This document shows, in pieces, positions 25,561-34,330 of a stretch of 56,373 bases of DNA. The position numbers were made by a program, and so were the translations under genes. The first letter of the stretch is position 1. Each line of letters starts with the position of its first letter. The stretch is from the NCBI GenBank assembly GCA_964604675.1, contig CAZSAT010000039.1, forward strand, positions 1 through 56,373. Direction: 5' to 3'. The notes under the pieces are model-generated. The model did not search any database. It had not been told where the DNA came from and saw only the letters and a list, made by a program, of their open reading frames with translations. The stretch comes from CAZSAT01 sp964604675 (GTDB lineage Bacteria > Myxococcota_A > UBA796 > CAJQPC01).

Positions 25561-28500
25561 ATGCCGATCAAGCCCCCCAACCTCGACGACCGTCGCTTCC
25601 ACGATCTCGTGGCCGAAGCACGGGCGCTGATCCCCCAGTACTGCCCGGAGTGGACCAACCTCTCCGACGCCGACCCCGGCATGACCCTCGTCCAGCTGTT
25701 CGCCTGGATGACGGAGATGACGATCTACCGGCTGAACCGGGTCGCCGACAAGACCTACGTCCACTTCCTGAACTTCATCGGGGAGGAACGGCGCCCGGCG
25801 CGCCCGGCGCTGGTCCCGGTCACCTTCGCGCTCCGTGAAGAGCAGCCGCCGTGCGAGCTGCCGGCGTTCTCGCGCATCGCCACGCGCCAGCGCGAGGACA
25901 GCCCCGCGCTCGGCTTCCTGGCGGCCGAGAGCCTCACGATCCACGACAGCCACATCCAGCGGATCATGGCGGTGCGCGGCGGGCAGCATCCGGCGGTGCG
26001 CGAGGTGCCGAGCACGCCGCTGGGCGGTCACGCCATGGCCTTGTCGCTGTCTGGCGGGCGTGGCATCCAGATCTTCGATCTCGACCCCGAGCGGCACGGG
26101 CTGCAGGCCTACACGCCTCACCAATACCTCTATGTCGGCGACGACGACATCCGGCTGATGAACGTGGACCCCGAGAGCGGGAGGCCACTCGGTCAGCTGA
26201 AGCTCACGCGCCCGGGCGACAGCCTGTCGATCGTGCCCTTCTTCCGCTGGGAGTACCCCACCGCGGAAGGCTGGCGGCCCGTGCCGTCCCAGGTCTCCGA
26301 CAAGGAGGTCATGGGCATGCCCGACGCGCACCTCGTGACGGCGATGCCGGGCGTGGTGCAGCTCGAGCGGATGGGCCTGCGCGGCGACGACTTCGCCGTT
26401 CCGGATGCGCTGTCGTCCGAGCGCTGGTGGATCCGCGGCACCCTCGACTACGAACGTTGGCTCGCCCAGCGCATGCTCGAGGACCTCGACGTCACGTGGC
26501 AGGACGACCGAGGTGGCGAGACCCGACCGCTCAACAACTGGGAGGTCCGATCGGCAGGTCGCGTGCTGGAGTTCTTCCTGCAGGACTGCCCGCCGGTGCG
26601 GGAGGGCTGGCGGATCCGCTTCGCCCTCATCGACCGAGGCCTGCCCGCTGGACGCAGCGCCTACCTGCCCAAGTACCGCTGGAGCTACCGGCGTGGGGAG
26701 AGCTGGGAGCCGGTGCCCGACGAGCGCGTCCGTGTGGAGGGCACCGCGGTCGAGATCCTCGGGCCGCTGACCGAGATGGCGGCCGACGGCTACAACTTGC
26801 GCGCCGAGCGCATCGAGACCGTGGTCGTGCAGGGGCTGCTCCCCGAGCTGGAGATCGGGGTCGAGTGGATTCGACCCGTCGAGATCGACCTGCTCGCCGG
26901 CGACGACCCGCGCCGAACCGAGGTGATGCTGCTGGACGAGGCGCCGTGGTCCCCGTTCCAGCTCAACCCGGTCATGCCGCCGACGATCGGACGAAAGCTG
27001 TACATCGGCTCGGACTTGTTCGAGAACCGCCGCAAGTCGCCGGTCCTGATGGAGATCGAGATCGGCTTCGAGATGAACGGCGAGCCGGTCGTGGAGCCCA
27101 AGGACAAGTACGCGCTCCAGCTCACGTACCGGGCCGAGGACTCCTGGCGCGTGGTCCACACCAAGGACGCCAAGTATGCCGGCTTCACCTTCGCCCAGCT
27201 CGACAAGGATGGCGCCAAGAAGGCGGGCCGTCGTCGGGTCCGCATCGTGGTCGATCCGAAGTCCCAGCTCAAGGGGCTCGCACGCCACGAGGTGAACGGG
27301 CTCGAGACCACCTGGCTTCGGCTGGAGCTCCAGAAGGCCAACCTCTCCGCCCAGGACGAGGACAAGAACCTCCACCCGATCGTGCCCCGCATCTACGGCA
27401 TCCGCCTGGGTGCCGACAAGACCCTGGGCGACGGCACCTACAACCAGCCCATCCAGAACCCGAAGCTGGCCCAGGTGGACCACCGGGAGCGGAACCGCCG
27501 CCTCACCCGCTGCATCACCAAGGCCGCCGGACGCATGGGCGAGGTGTTCCCGAGCTTCGGCTTCGTCGACATCGACGACGCCCACCAGGCCCTCTACCTG
27601 CAGTTCGACAAGCCCCTGCCCGCCGGCAACCGTCACGCTGTGCGCTTCCTCACCCGTGGTGAAGCCTTCCTCCCCGAGGGGGTGGGCGTGGAGTGGGAGG
27701 TGCTCGAGAAGCGGCGTCGGGGGGTCGGCTGGCGTCGGCTGGTCAACCCGGGCTCCGAGAGCGGTGAGAACCGCGCGAGCTACGACTTCACCAAGAGCGG
27801 CGAGCTGAGCTTCGCGCTGCCCGATGTTCCCGATGTCAGCGACGACGGGTTCTGGATCCGAGCGCGCTTCACCACCCCCGACGACCTCGAGGGCGGCTTG
27901 CCGGCGCTTCCGCCCGTCACGCACGTGCTGTTGAACACGGTCGAAGCGATCAACCTCCACCCGGTGACCGGCGAACGCTTCAGCGGCCTCGGCGTGCCGC
28001 ATCAGCAGATCCAGCTCGGCCGGAAGCCCATCTTCCTGCACCCCATGGGCACCGACCAGCCGATCTTTCCCCGGCCGGAGCTCTTCAGCGACCTCGCCTT
28101 GCTGGTCGACGTCGGGGCAGGCCAGACGGAGACCTGGCAGGTGGCGCGGGGCGGCAACCTGCTCACGGCCGAGAAGGACGATCGCCTGTTCGTGGTCGAC
28201 CCTGTCGAGGGCACGCTCACCTTCGGCAACGGCATCCGCGGCAAGATGCTCCCGGTCGGCGCGCACAACGTTCGCGTGCAGCGCTACCACACCGTCCCGG
28301 GCGCCGCCGGCAACATCGGCGTGGGCGAGATCGAGCTCTGTGAAGCGGTGGGCGACCGCGCACGGCCGACGAACCTGCTTCCCGCTACCGGCGGCCGCGA
28401 CGCCGAGACCGTCGACCAGATCATGCGGCGTGCACCCAGCATCCTCACGTCACGAGACCGCGCGGTCACGCGCTCGGACTTCGAGATCATCGCCGCGGAA

Positions 28501-29055
28501 GCGAGCGGCGAAGTCGCCAGGGCGGCGTGCCGGGGCACCATGGGCGAAGACGGCGCGGTCGACGTGACCGTGCTCCCTCGCAGGCGTTCCGGCGAGCGTG
28601 TACCGGATCCCTTCCTGGCGGCCGGCCTTCGCGACCACGTGGAGAGCTACCTGGCCGACCGCTGCTTGATCAACGTGCAGCCCAAGGTGAGGCTCGCCAC
28701 CTACACCCTCGTCGATGTGTCCGTCACGCTCCGGCTGCGCCCCAACGCCAACCTGCTGATGGTGAGGGAGGCCGCCCAGGCCTGGGTCTTCCGCTTCCTC
28801 GACCCGTACGCGGGCGGGCTCGACGGGGTGGGCTGGCCCTTCGGCGGCACGCTCTACGCACAGGACTTCGCGCGCCTCGTCGCCGACCTCGGGGAGGTGC
28901 GGCACGTCGCCGATGTGCAGCTCTTCGACCTCGGCGACCGGCGTTCGTCTGCGCCGGGGTGGGAGGAGGGTGAGGGCCTGCCCGAGCTCCCCCTCACCGA
29001 CGCCGACCTCTTCGAGGTGCGGCACGTTCGCATCCTCACCGAGGCGGGCGCGTAG
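25561..29055 (+). CDS. Baseplate-J-like wedge protein (Afp11-like, putative baseplate assembly protein)
   Basis: 1164 residues. The N-terminus ARALIPQYCPEWTNLSDADPGMTLVQLFAWMTEMTIYRLNRV is the signature of the putative baseplate assembly family in eCIS. Later parts include a large beta-rich insertion and, from ~860, the gpJ-like core: VDPVEGTLTFGNGIRGKMLPVGAHNVRVQRYHTVPGAAGN, ATGGRDAETVDQIMRRAPSIL, and TRSDFEIIAAEASGEVARA. It forms the outer baseplate wedge around the hub. It is one of the longest proteins in the locus and full length compared with the family. Confidence 0.92.
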   Translation: MPIKPPNLDDRRFHDLVAEARALIPQYCPEWTNLSDADPGMTLVQLFAWMTEMTIYRLNRVADKTYVHFLNFIGEERRPARPALVPVTFALREEQPPCELPAFSRIATRQREDSPALGFLAAESLTIHDSHIQRIMAVRGGQHPAVREVPSTPLGGHAMALSLSGGRGIQIFDLDPERHGLQAYTPHQYLYVGDDDIRLMNVDPESGRPLGQLKLTRPGDSLSIVPFFRWEYPTAEGWRPVPSQVSDKEVMGMPDAHLVTAMPGVVQLERMGLRGDDFAVPDALSSERWWIRGTLDYERWLAQRMLEDLDVTWQDDRGGETRPLNNWEVRSAGRVLEFFLQDCPPVREGWRIRFALIDRGLPAGRSAYLPKYRWSYRRGESWEPVPDERVRVEGTAVEILGPLTEMAADGYNLRAERIETVVVQGLLPELEIGVEWIRPVEIDLLAGDDPRRTEVMLLDEAPWSPFQLNPVMPPTIGRKLYIGSDLFENRRKSPVLMEIEIGFEMNGEPVVEPKDKYALQLTYRAEDSWRVVHTKDAKYAGFTFAQLDKDGAKKAGRRRVRIVVDPKSQLKGLARHEVNGLETTWLRLELQKANLSAQDEDKNLHPIVPRIYGIRLGADKTLGDGTYNQPIQNPKLAQVDHRERNRRLTRCITKAAGRMGEVFPSFGFVDIDDAHQALYLQFDKPLPAGNRHAVRFLTRGEAFLPEGVGVEWEVLEKRRRGVGWRRLVNPGSESGENRASYDFTKSGELSFALPDVPDVSDDGFWIRARFTTPDDLEGGLPALPPVTHVLLNTVEAINLHPVTGERFSGLGVPHQQIQLGRKPIFLHPMGTDQPIFPRPELFSDLALLVDVGAGQTETWQVARGGNLLTAEKDDRLFVVDPVEGTLTFGNGIRGKMLPVGAHNVRVQRYHTVPGAAGNIGVGEIELCEAVGDRARPTNLLPATGGRDAETVDQIMRRAPSILTSRDRAVTRSDFEIIAAEASGEVARAACRGTMGEDGAVDVTVLPRRRSGERVPDPFLAAGLRDHVESYLADRCLINVQPKVRLATYTLVDVSVTLRLRPNANLLMVREAAQAWVFRFLDPYAGGLDGVGWPFGGTLYAQDFARLVADLGEVRHVADVQLFDLGDRRSSAPGWEEGEGLPELPLTDADLFEVRHVRILTEAGA

Positions 29056-30147
29056 ATGGAGCGGCTGCTTCCCACCACGCGCAGCTTCGTGCCCGCGGTC
29101 CCAGCGGACTTCGAGCACCTCGAGACCGTGGTCACGGTCGGCTACCCGGTGCGGTCGGCTCGCGCCTACCTCGCGCGTCACATGGGCAACCCCATCCGCT
29201 ACAAGCTGGTCGAAGCCCAGCGCGGGGAAGCTCTCGGGGTGGTACGGGAGGTCCGTGTCCAGCCTGCGGAGGGCGGCGACCCCATCGTCGTTCGCTCCAT
29301 CCGGGTGCTTCCCGATGGTCGTCCGGCGCCGTCCTTCACGCCGGAAGGGCTCGTCCACCTCGAAGCCGAGGTGACCACGGCCGATGGGCGCATGCCGTCG
29401 GGCCTCGACCCCCGCGACGAGGTGGTGCTGCACGTCCCGGTGCGCAGCTACCTGCGCTTCCTGCCAGGCGTCTACCGAGGCGCGGTGCCCTCCCGACGCC
29501 AGGACGTCGTGCCAGCCGACGAGATCTCGGCCCAGGGTTGGGCGAGCGCCCCCGCTCCCGAGGACCTCCCTGGCGTCGACGTGGAAGGCCTGCGGCGCTT
29601 CCTGTTCCTCTTCCAGCACCTGATGACCACGGTGGTGGACGAGATCGAAGGGCTGCCGGATCTCACCAACCCGCTCACGTGCGACCCGCGCTTCCTGACC
29701 TGGATCGCGAGCTGGGTGGGCTTCACCCTCGACAACAGCCTGCCGGTCTACCAGCAGCGCGAGCTGGTGCGGCGCGCCATCCGGCTCTACCGCACCCGAG
29801 GTACCCGCCGCGGGCTGGAGGAGATGATCCGGGTGCTCACCTCCGCGCCGGTGCACGTCCGCCCGCGCGTCCGTCCGCAGCCCTTCGTGCTCGGCGGGTC
29901 CACGGTCGCGGGCGGTGCCACCGTGCCCGACCGCTACGCGGAGGCGGAGCCGCCAGGGCACTACCTCTACCCCCAGAACGCAAAGGACACAGCCTTCTTC
30001 GAGGTCGTCCTGGAGAAGCGTGAGCGCTTCCACCGTCGCTTCTCGCAGCGCGCCCCCGCCGTGCTGCGTCGCATCGCCCAGATCGTGACCGCGGAGAAAC
30101 CCGCCCATGTCACCTTCACCATTCGTTTCGAGGACGCTGATGGCTGA
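29056..30147 (+). CDS. Tail protein I / Afp12-like baseplate wedge protein
   Basis: 363 residues starting directly after the preceding TAG. The middle has the tail-protein-I pattern: VRSYLRFLPGVYR, RRFLFLFQHLMTTVVDEIEGLPDLTNPLTCDPRFLTWIASWVGF, and RRAIRLYRTRGTRRGLEEMIRVLTS. A C-terminal segment of ~90 residues is beta-rich (VVLEKRERFHRRF). The protein pairs with the gpJ-like wedge in the baseplate. The next gene starts 8 bases before its stop. Confidence 0.9.
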   Translation: MERLLPTTRSFVPAVPADFEHLETVVTVGYPVRSARAYLARHMGNPIRYKLVEAQRGEALGVVREVRVQPAEGGDPIVVRSIRVLPDGRPAPSFTPEGLVHLEAEVTTADGRMPSGLDPRDEVVLHVPVRSYLRFLPGVYRGAVPSRRQDVVPADEISAQGWASAPAPEDLPGVDVEGLRRFLFLFQHLMTTVVDEIEGLPDLTNPLTCDPRFLTWIASWVGFTLDNSLPVYQQRELVRRAIRLYRTRGTRRGLEEMIRVLTSAPVHVRPRVRPQPFVLGGSTVAGGATVPDRYAEAEPPGHYLYPQNAKDTAFFEVVLEKRERFHRRFSQRAPAVLRRIAQIVTAEKPAHVTFTIRFEDADG

Positions 30148-31087
30148 GTTGCCGTCGATCACCGACAACCTCCACCGCTTGAACCCGTTCCAGGGACTCT
30201 GCCTCACGGCCGACGACCTCATGGCGGAGCAGAGCTACCACCGGCTCAAGCTGCACCGGCACACCTACTACCTGCACGGTCACGGCATCGTGCAGGGGCT
30301 GCAGGTGGAGCTCCAGCAGAAGAAGTCGTCCTACGCCGCGGTGATCCAGCCCGGCTACGGCATCACCGTCACCGGCCAGGGTGTGCTCCTGCCCAAGCCC
30401 GCGCAGATCAAGCTGCAGGTGCCGAAGCAGGACGGCGAGTACATGCTCTGGCTGTTCCACGTCGAGCAGTCCGACGACAAGACCGAGCGACCGATCTTCG
30501 ACTCGACGGAGGCCCAGCCGTCGCGCATCACGGAGTTCTGCGCCGCGCGCCTGCACCCCATCGAGGAAGACCAGCGCGACGCGGTGGCCGTCTGCCGGGT
30601 CAACGTGCGCCTCGGGCGCATGGTGCAGGTGCGCATGCCGGTGCCGCGCGCCGGGCGGCAGGCCCGGGCGGCCGAGAGCTCCCTGAAGCCGCGGGTCGTG
30701 GACTTCATCGAGCGCAACAAGAAGATCCTGATGCACCTGGCACGCACCCAGCTGGTGGCCGAGCTCGGCCTGCCCACGCTGATGTTCTCCAGCTCGCTGA
30801 TCAGCGCGGAGTTCCTGCTGATCGAGGAAGGCACGAGCGATCGGGTGCTCTACCGCACCGCCGGGAGCCTGATCAGCTACGCCCACGACTACTACACGAC
30901 CCTGCCCAAGACGATCAAGGAGATCGACAAGTTCCAGGGCTTCATCCAGAGGGTGAACGCGGAGCTGCCCGGTCCCGACCAGAACGACGACGTGTGGCTC
31001 AAGTGGTTCGACAAGTTCGAGCGCTTGCTCCAGCCCCTCGACAAGATCGTCACCGCCCTCGAGAAGACCGTCGAGGCGAAGCGGTAG
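30140..31087 (+). CDS. eCIS baseplate-associated protein, function unknown
   Basis: 315 residues from ATG 30140. The N-terminal half has HRHTYYLHGHGIVQGLQVEL, then AAVIQPGYGITVTGQGVLLP, a pattern that recurs in proteins encoded just after tail protein I in many eCIS clusters. The C-terminal half is helical, including KPRVVDFIERNKKILMHLARTQL and a final charged helix. It could be a baseplate periphery or fibre-attachment protein; no adhesin or fibre repeat is present. It is the last structural-type gene before the helicase, which starts six bases after its stop. Confidence 0.75.
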   Translation: MAELPSITDNLHRLNPFQGLCLTADDLMAEQSYHRLKLHRHTYYLHGHGIVQGLQVELQQKKSSYAAVIQPGYGITVTGQGVLLPKPAQIKLQVPKQDGEYMLWLFHVEQSDDKTERPIFDSTEAQPSRITEFCAARLHPIEEDQRDAVAVCRVNVRLGRMVQVRMPVPRAGRQARAAESSLKPRVVDFIERNKKILMHLARTQLVAELGLPTLMFSSSLISAEFLLIEEGTSDRVLYRTAGSLISYAHDYYTTLPKTIKEIDKFQGFIQRVNAELPGPDQNDDVWLKWFDKFERLLQPLDKIVTALEKTVEAKR

Positions 31088-31093
31088 CGCTCG

Positions 31094-33373
31094 GTGGGCG
31101 CTCCGCTCCGGGCGTACCAGCGGCGCGCCGTCGACGAGCTGCTCGCGGCTCTGTCGGAGCCCGGGAGCCGCGCGTGCCTGGTCGCTCCGCCAGGAGCCGG
31201 CAAGACCCGCTGCGCGCTCTCCGTGGCGTCATCGCTGGCGTGCCCCGTCGAGGTGCGCGTGCCCACGCGCGCGCTGGTCGAGCAGTGGCGTGCGCGGTGC
31301 GTCGAGCAGCTCGGCCTGGTCGACGACGTGGTGGTGAACGTCTGCACGTACGCGGCCGGGGAGGGCTTCCGCCCCGAAGCCCTGGTGGTGCTGGACGAAG
31401 CGCATCACCTGCTCGGGCGCTGGGCGGAGCAGGTGGAGGCGGCCCTCGACGGGCACCGGGTGCTCGGCCTGACGGGCACGCCGCCCCAGGCTGTGACCGG
31501 CCTGGACCGCTTCCTGACCTTGGCCGGAGACGTGGTCACGGTCGACGCGCCACCTCTGGTCCGCAGCGGCCACCTCGCGCCCTACCGAGATCTGGTTCGA
31601 CTCGCGGTCTGTGAGCTCGACGATGTGCCGGAGCTGGCTCAAGCGACCGCCGTGCTGCGGCGGTGGGAGCAGCGGCTCGACGTGCACGCCGCCGTCGCCA
31701 GGGCGCTCCAGGCGTCCTTGCTCGAGCTCACGGAGGACCGCTTCGCTGGTCGCGGCGACCTGCTGATCGCCCTGTGCCGCGTGAGGGCTTCGTCCGGCGC
31801 TGGCCTGCCCGATGACCTGCCCCACGACCCCGAGTTGGTGGCTCACCCGACGCTCCACGATCGGGCGCGCGTGCTGTGGATGGCGGTCGATGCGGACCGG
31901 AGGGACGCGCTCCGTGCCGACCTGAAGCGGCTCGGCCTGGGTGCGAGGCGGGCGTCGATCGTGGTCGAGCGCGACGTGGCCCTCTCCGCGCTCGGCGGCG
32001 CGGCTTCGCGCATGGCGGCTTGCCTGGAGGTGCTCGCCCTGGAGTGGCGTGCGCGCGCCGACGACCTCCGCGCGCTCGTCGTCACCGAGCGCGACACCGA
32101 AGGCGGACCGCTGTCGGCGCGGCAGGTCCTTCGGGCGCTGGTCACCGACCGAGTGGGCGATCGCCTGGACCCGATCCTCGTCACGGGATCGGTGTTCTGG
32201 GTGGACGACGACCTCTGGGATCGGATCGGCGAGCGGCTGCCCGAGCGCGGCTGGCGCGCCGCCGGTGACCACCACGAGCTCGACGTGTCGGGGTGGTCGA
32301 CCGGGGAGCGCGTCGCCTTCGCAACCGCCTTGCTCGTCTCCGGCGTGACGCGCTGCCTCGTGGGGACACGCCACCTGCTCGGGGAGGGCTGGGACTGCCC
32401 GGCGGTCAACGTGTGCGTGGACCTCACGGGCATCGCGGCCGCGGTCACCGCGAACCAGGTGCGTGGGCGGGCCCTGCGTCCCGACCCGGCCGACCCGAGC
32501 AAGGTGGCGTCGCTCTGGGAGGTGGTGGCCGTGATGCCGGGGGTGGCCGGGGGCGACCGAATGCTCGAGCGCCTCGCGGAGCGCCACGAACACACCTTCG
32601 GGATCGATGACGCGGGCCAGATCCGGACCGGGCTCGGCCGCGTCGATCCCGTTCTCCATCGTTCGCTCTCGACGGTGCTGCTGCAACGGGAGGCCCTCGA
32701 CCGCAGGATGGCCGAGCGTGCCGCGGACTGGCGGCGAACCGCAGAGCTCTGGGCGGTCGGGCAGGACTACCGCGACGAGCGCCGCTGGCTGGTCGTGGCA
32801 CCTCCGCGGAAGCGGCCCGGCACTGGACAGGTGCTCGAGAAGCCCTTGGCTCCAGCGGCGACCGCCATCGAGGTGCGTCGGGTTCGCGAGGGGTGGGGGG
32901 CCGCGCTCCTCGGCCTCGCTGGGCTGGGTCTCGCGCCCCTGTGGTGGCCGGCGAGCATCGCGCTGTGGGCGTTGACGGCCGGTGCCGCGCTGCGAGCGTG
33001 GCGACGCGATGTGCCTGGCGCGCGCCTCGAGGCCGTGGCCGTAGGCCTCGGGCTGGGGCCCGTGATGCATGACCGCGGCCGGTCGTGGGTGGAGGGCGCC
33101 GGCAGCGAGGCCTTCGCGCAAGCCGCGGCGGAGCTGCTCGGTCCCGTCCGCTTTCCACGCTACCTGCTGATCGACGAGGGAGGACGGCCCTGGCCGGTGC
33201 CCAGCGCGCTCGGCGTCGACCGCGGCACCGCCGACCGCTTCGGTGCGGTCTGGGCGGAGCACGTGGGCGCATGCGAGGTGCTCTGGGCACGCCAGGGCAG
33301 GGGTCGCGAGCTCCTGCACGCGGCATGGCGGAGCGGCGGTGAGCCGGTGGAGATCGTTCAGACCTGGACCTGA
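31094..33373 (+). CDS. SF2 DEAD/DEAH helicase-like protein with hydrophobic C-terminal segment
   Basis: 759 residues from GTG 31094. Motifs in order: APPGAGKTR (Walker A, ~36-43), VVLDEAHH (DEAH, ~98-103), LTGTPP, then in the second RecA domain GTRHLLGEGWDCPAVN and QVRGRALRPD. The helicase core is complete. Residues ~605-635 contain two closely spaced hydrophobic stretches (LLGLAGLGLAPLWWPASIALW, ALTAGAALRAW) long enough to span a membrane, followed by a soluble C-terminal domain. It is apparently co-transcribed with the eCIS genes (six-base gap). A nucleic-acid role at the membrane is suggested but not demonstrated. Confidence 0.85.
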   Translation: MGAPLRAYQRRAVDELLAALSEPGSRACLVAPPGAGKTRCALSVASSLACPVEVRVPTRALVEQWRARCVEQLGLVDDVVVNVCTYAAGEGFRPEALVVLDEAHHLLGRWAEQVEAALDGHRVLGLTGTPPQAVTGLDRFLTLAGDVVTVDAPPLVRSGHLAPYRDLVRLAVCELDDVPELAQATAVLRRWEQRLDVHAAVARALQASLLELTEDRFAGRGDLLIALCRVRASSGAGLPDDLPHDPELVAHPTLHDRARVLWMAVDADRRDALRADLKRLGLGARRASIVVERDVALSALGGAASRMAACLEVLALEWRARADDLRALVVTERDTEGGPLSARQVLRALVTDRVGDRLDPILVTGSVFWVDDDLWDRIGERLPERGWRAAGDHHELDVSGWSTGERVAFATALLVSGVTRCLVGTRHLLGEGWDCPAVNVCVDLTGIAAAVTANQVRGRALRPDPADPSKVASLWEVVAVMPGVAGGDRMLERLAERHEHTFGIDDAGQIRTGLGRVDPVLHRSLSTVLLQREALDRRMAERAADWRRTAELWAVGQDYRDERRWLVVAPPRKRPGTGQVLEKPLAPAATAIEVRRVREGWGAALLGLAGLGLAPLWWPASIALWALTAGAALRAWRRDVPGARLEAVAVGLGLGPVMHDRGRSWVEGAGSEAFAQAAAELLGPVRFPRYLLIDEGGRPWPVPSALGVDRGTADRFGAVWAEHVGACEVLWARQGRGRELLHAAWRSGGEPVEIVQTWT

Positions 33374-33382
33374 GTCGCGCGC

Positions 33383-33517
33383 TCAGCGCTCGACCTCCAT
33401 CGGCGGTGTTCGAAGCGCTGTGGTGACTGGATCGGCGAGCCACGCATCGAGCTCGTCGACGGTCCGCACGACCGTGGTGCGGCCGTCACAGCTCGCTTCA
33501 GCCGGCGGGTCCACCAC
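33383..33517 (-). CDS. Possible small ORF or remnant in the gap after the helicase
   Basis: On the minus strand a frame is open from a stop just above 33580 to TGA at 33383-33385. The first usable start is GTG 33517, giving 44 residues (MVDPPAEASCDG, ending PPMEVER). Upstream in the same frame are further coding-like residues with two cysteines (GVPCPRSCGD) but no start codon, so this may be the tail of a decayed gene. No family was recognised. Nothing else was seen in this 219-base gap. Confidence 0.25.
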   Translation of the reverse strand: MVDPPAEASCDGRTTVVRTVDELDAWLADPVTTALRTPPMEVER

Positions 33518-33592
33518 CGCGTCACCACAGGACCGCGGGCACGGTACGCCGAGGGTGGCGCGCCCCGTGCTTCGGGCGATGGGGCCAGGGGA

Positions 33593-34330
33593 TCACGCCG
33601 ACTGCGGCCGAGCCCGCCGGCGGAAGCCCAGGATCAAGGGCAGGAACAGCAAGGCCTTGCCGCCGGCGCAGCCCCGGGACCCCATCGACTCGGCGCCGGT
33701 GTCGCCGGCGGAGGGAGGACCGTCGTCGTCGCGCCCGCTCCCGGCGGCCAGGGCGCCTGTTCGCTCGGCGTCGGACAACACGCCATCGCTGTTCGAGTCG
33801 GCGTAGAGCGCGCTCGCGTCCGCGAAGATCGCAGCGAGTGCGTCGTGTGACGGGTGCTCTTCGTCGACTTCTACGGCGAAGTCCTCGAGCTCGTCCGAGT
33901 CGCCGTCGCCGTCGAGGTCCACGTCTTCGAGCCAGTCCGGTTGGGCCAGCTCCAGCACGTAGGCGGCTTCGGTGACGGTGAAGCTGCCCTCGAGCACGAT
34001 CTCGGGCACCTCCAGGTCCAGCACCGCGATCTGGCCACCGATCTCGGCCTCCAGCTCGATCGCGTCGCCGAGGGCGAGGGTGAGTCCGCACCAGTCTCCG
34101 GCCGTCAGCGCCAGGCTCGTGCCTGCCACCAGGTCGACGTTCTGCTCCACCGGCGCTTCGGTCACGTTGCCGTCGCAGCCTTCGAAGATCAGGGTGTCGA
34201 CGAGGGTGGCGCCCTCCGTGAAGCTGGCCGACGCGCTGCGGGCCGCGACGGTCAGGCCGTCGCCGGGGTTGCCGATGACCGTGCCGTCACGGGTGTCCCC
34301 GACGTTGCACGCCAGCAGGAGGAGGATCAC
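33593..34330 (-). CDS. Lipoprotein with MYXO-CTERM-like C-terminal tail
   Basis: 245 residues from GTG 34330, which overlaps the stop of the upstream regulator (GTGA). The N-terminus MILLLLACN is a minimal lipoprotein signal with lipobox LLAC. The body is beta-rich and acidic, with a Ca-binding-like DLDGDGDSDELED stretch near residue 150 and a second SNSDGVLSDAE near 190 (EF-hand/dockerin-like loops). The end is GSRGCAGG, a hydrophobic stretch, then FRRRARPQ, a MYXO-CTERM-type sorting tail. Having both signals is odd. Co-transcription with a TIGR02147-type regulator suggests it is that regulator's target. Confidence 0.75.
   Translation of the reverse strand: MILLLLACNVGDTRDGTVIGNPGDGLTVAARSASASFTEGATLVDTLIFEGCDGNVTEAPVEQNVDLVAGTSLALTAGDWCGLTLALGDAIELEAEIGGQIAVLDLEVPEIVLEGSFTVTEAAYVLELAQPDWLEDVDLDGDGDSDELEDFAVEVDEEHPSHDALAAIFADASALYADSNSDGVLSDAERTGALAAGSGRDDDGPPSAGDTGAESMGSRGCAGGKALLFLPLILGFRRRARPQSA

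Noticed and set aside
25555..28290. Long minus-strand open frame (about 911 codons) antisense to the baseplate-J-like gene
   Set aside because: In very GC-rich DNA the complementary strand of a real gene often stays open. The product is Val/Asp/His/Leu-rich with no domain, while the plus strand gives a clear family match.
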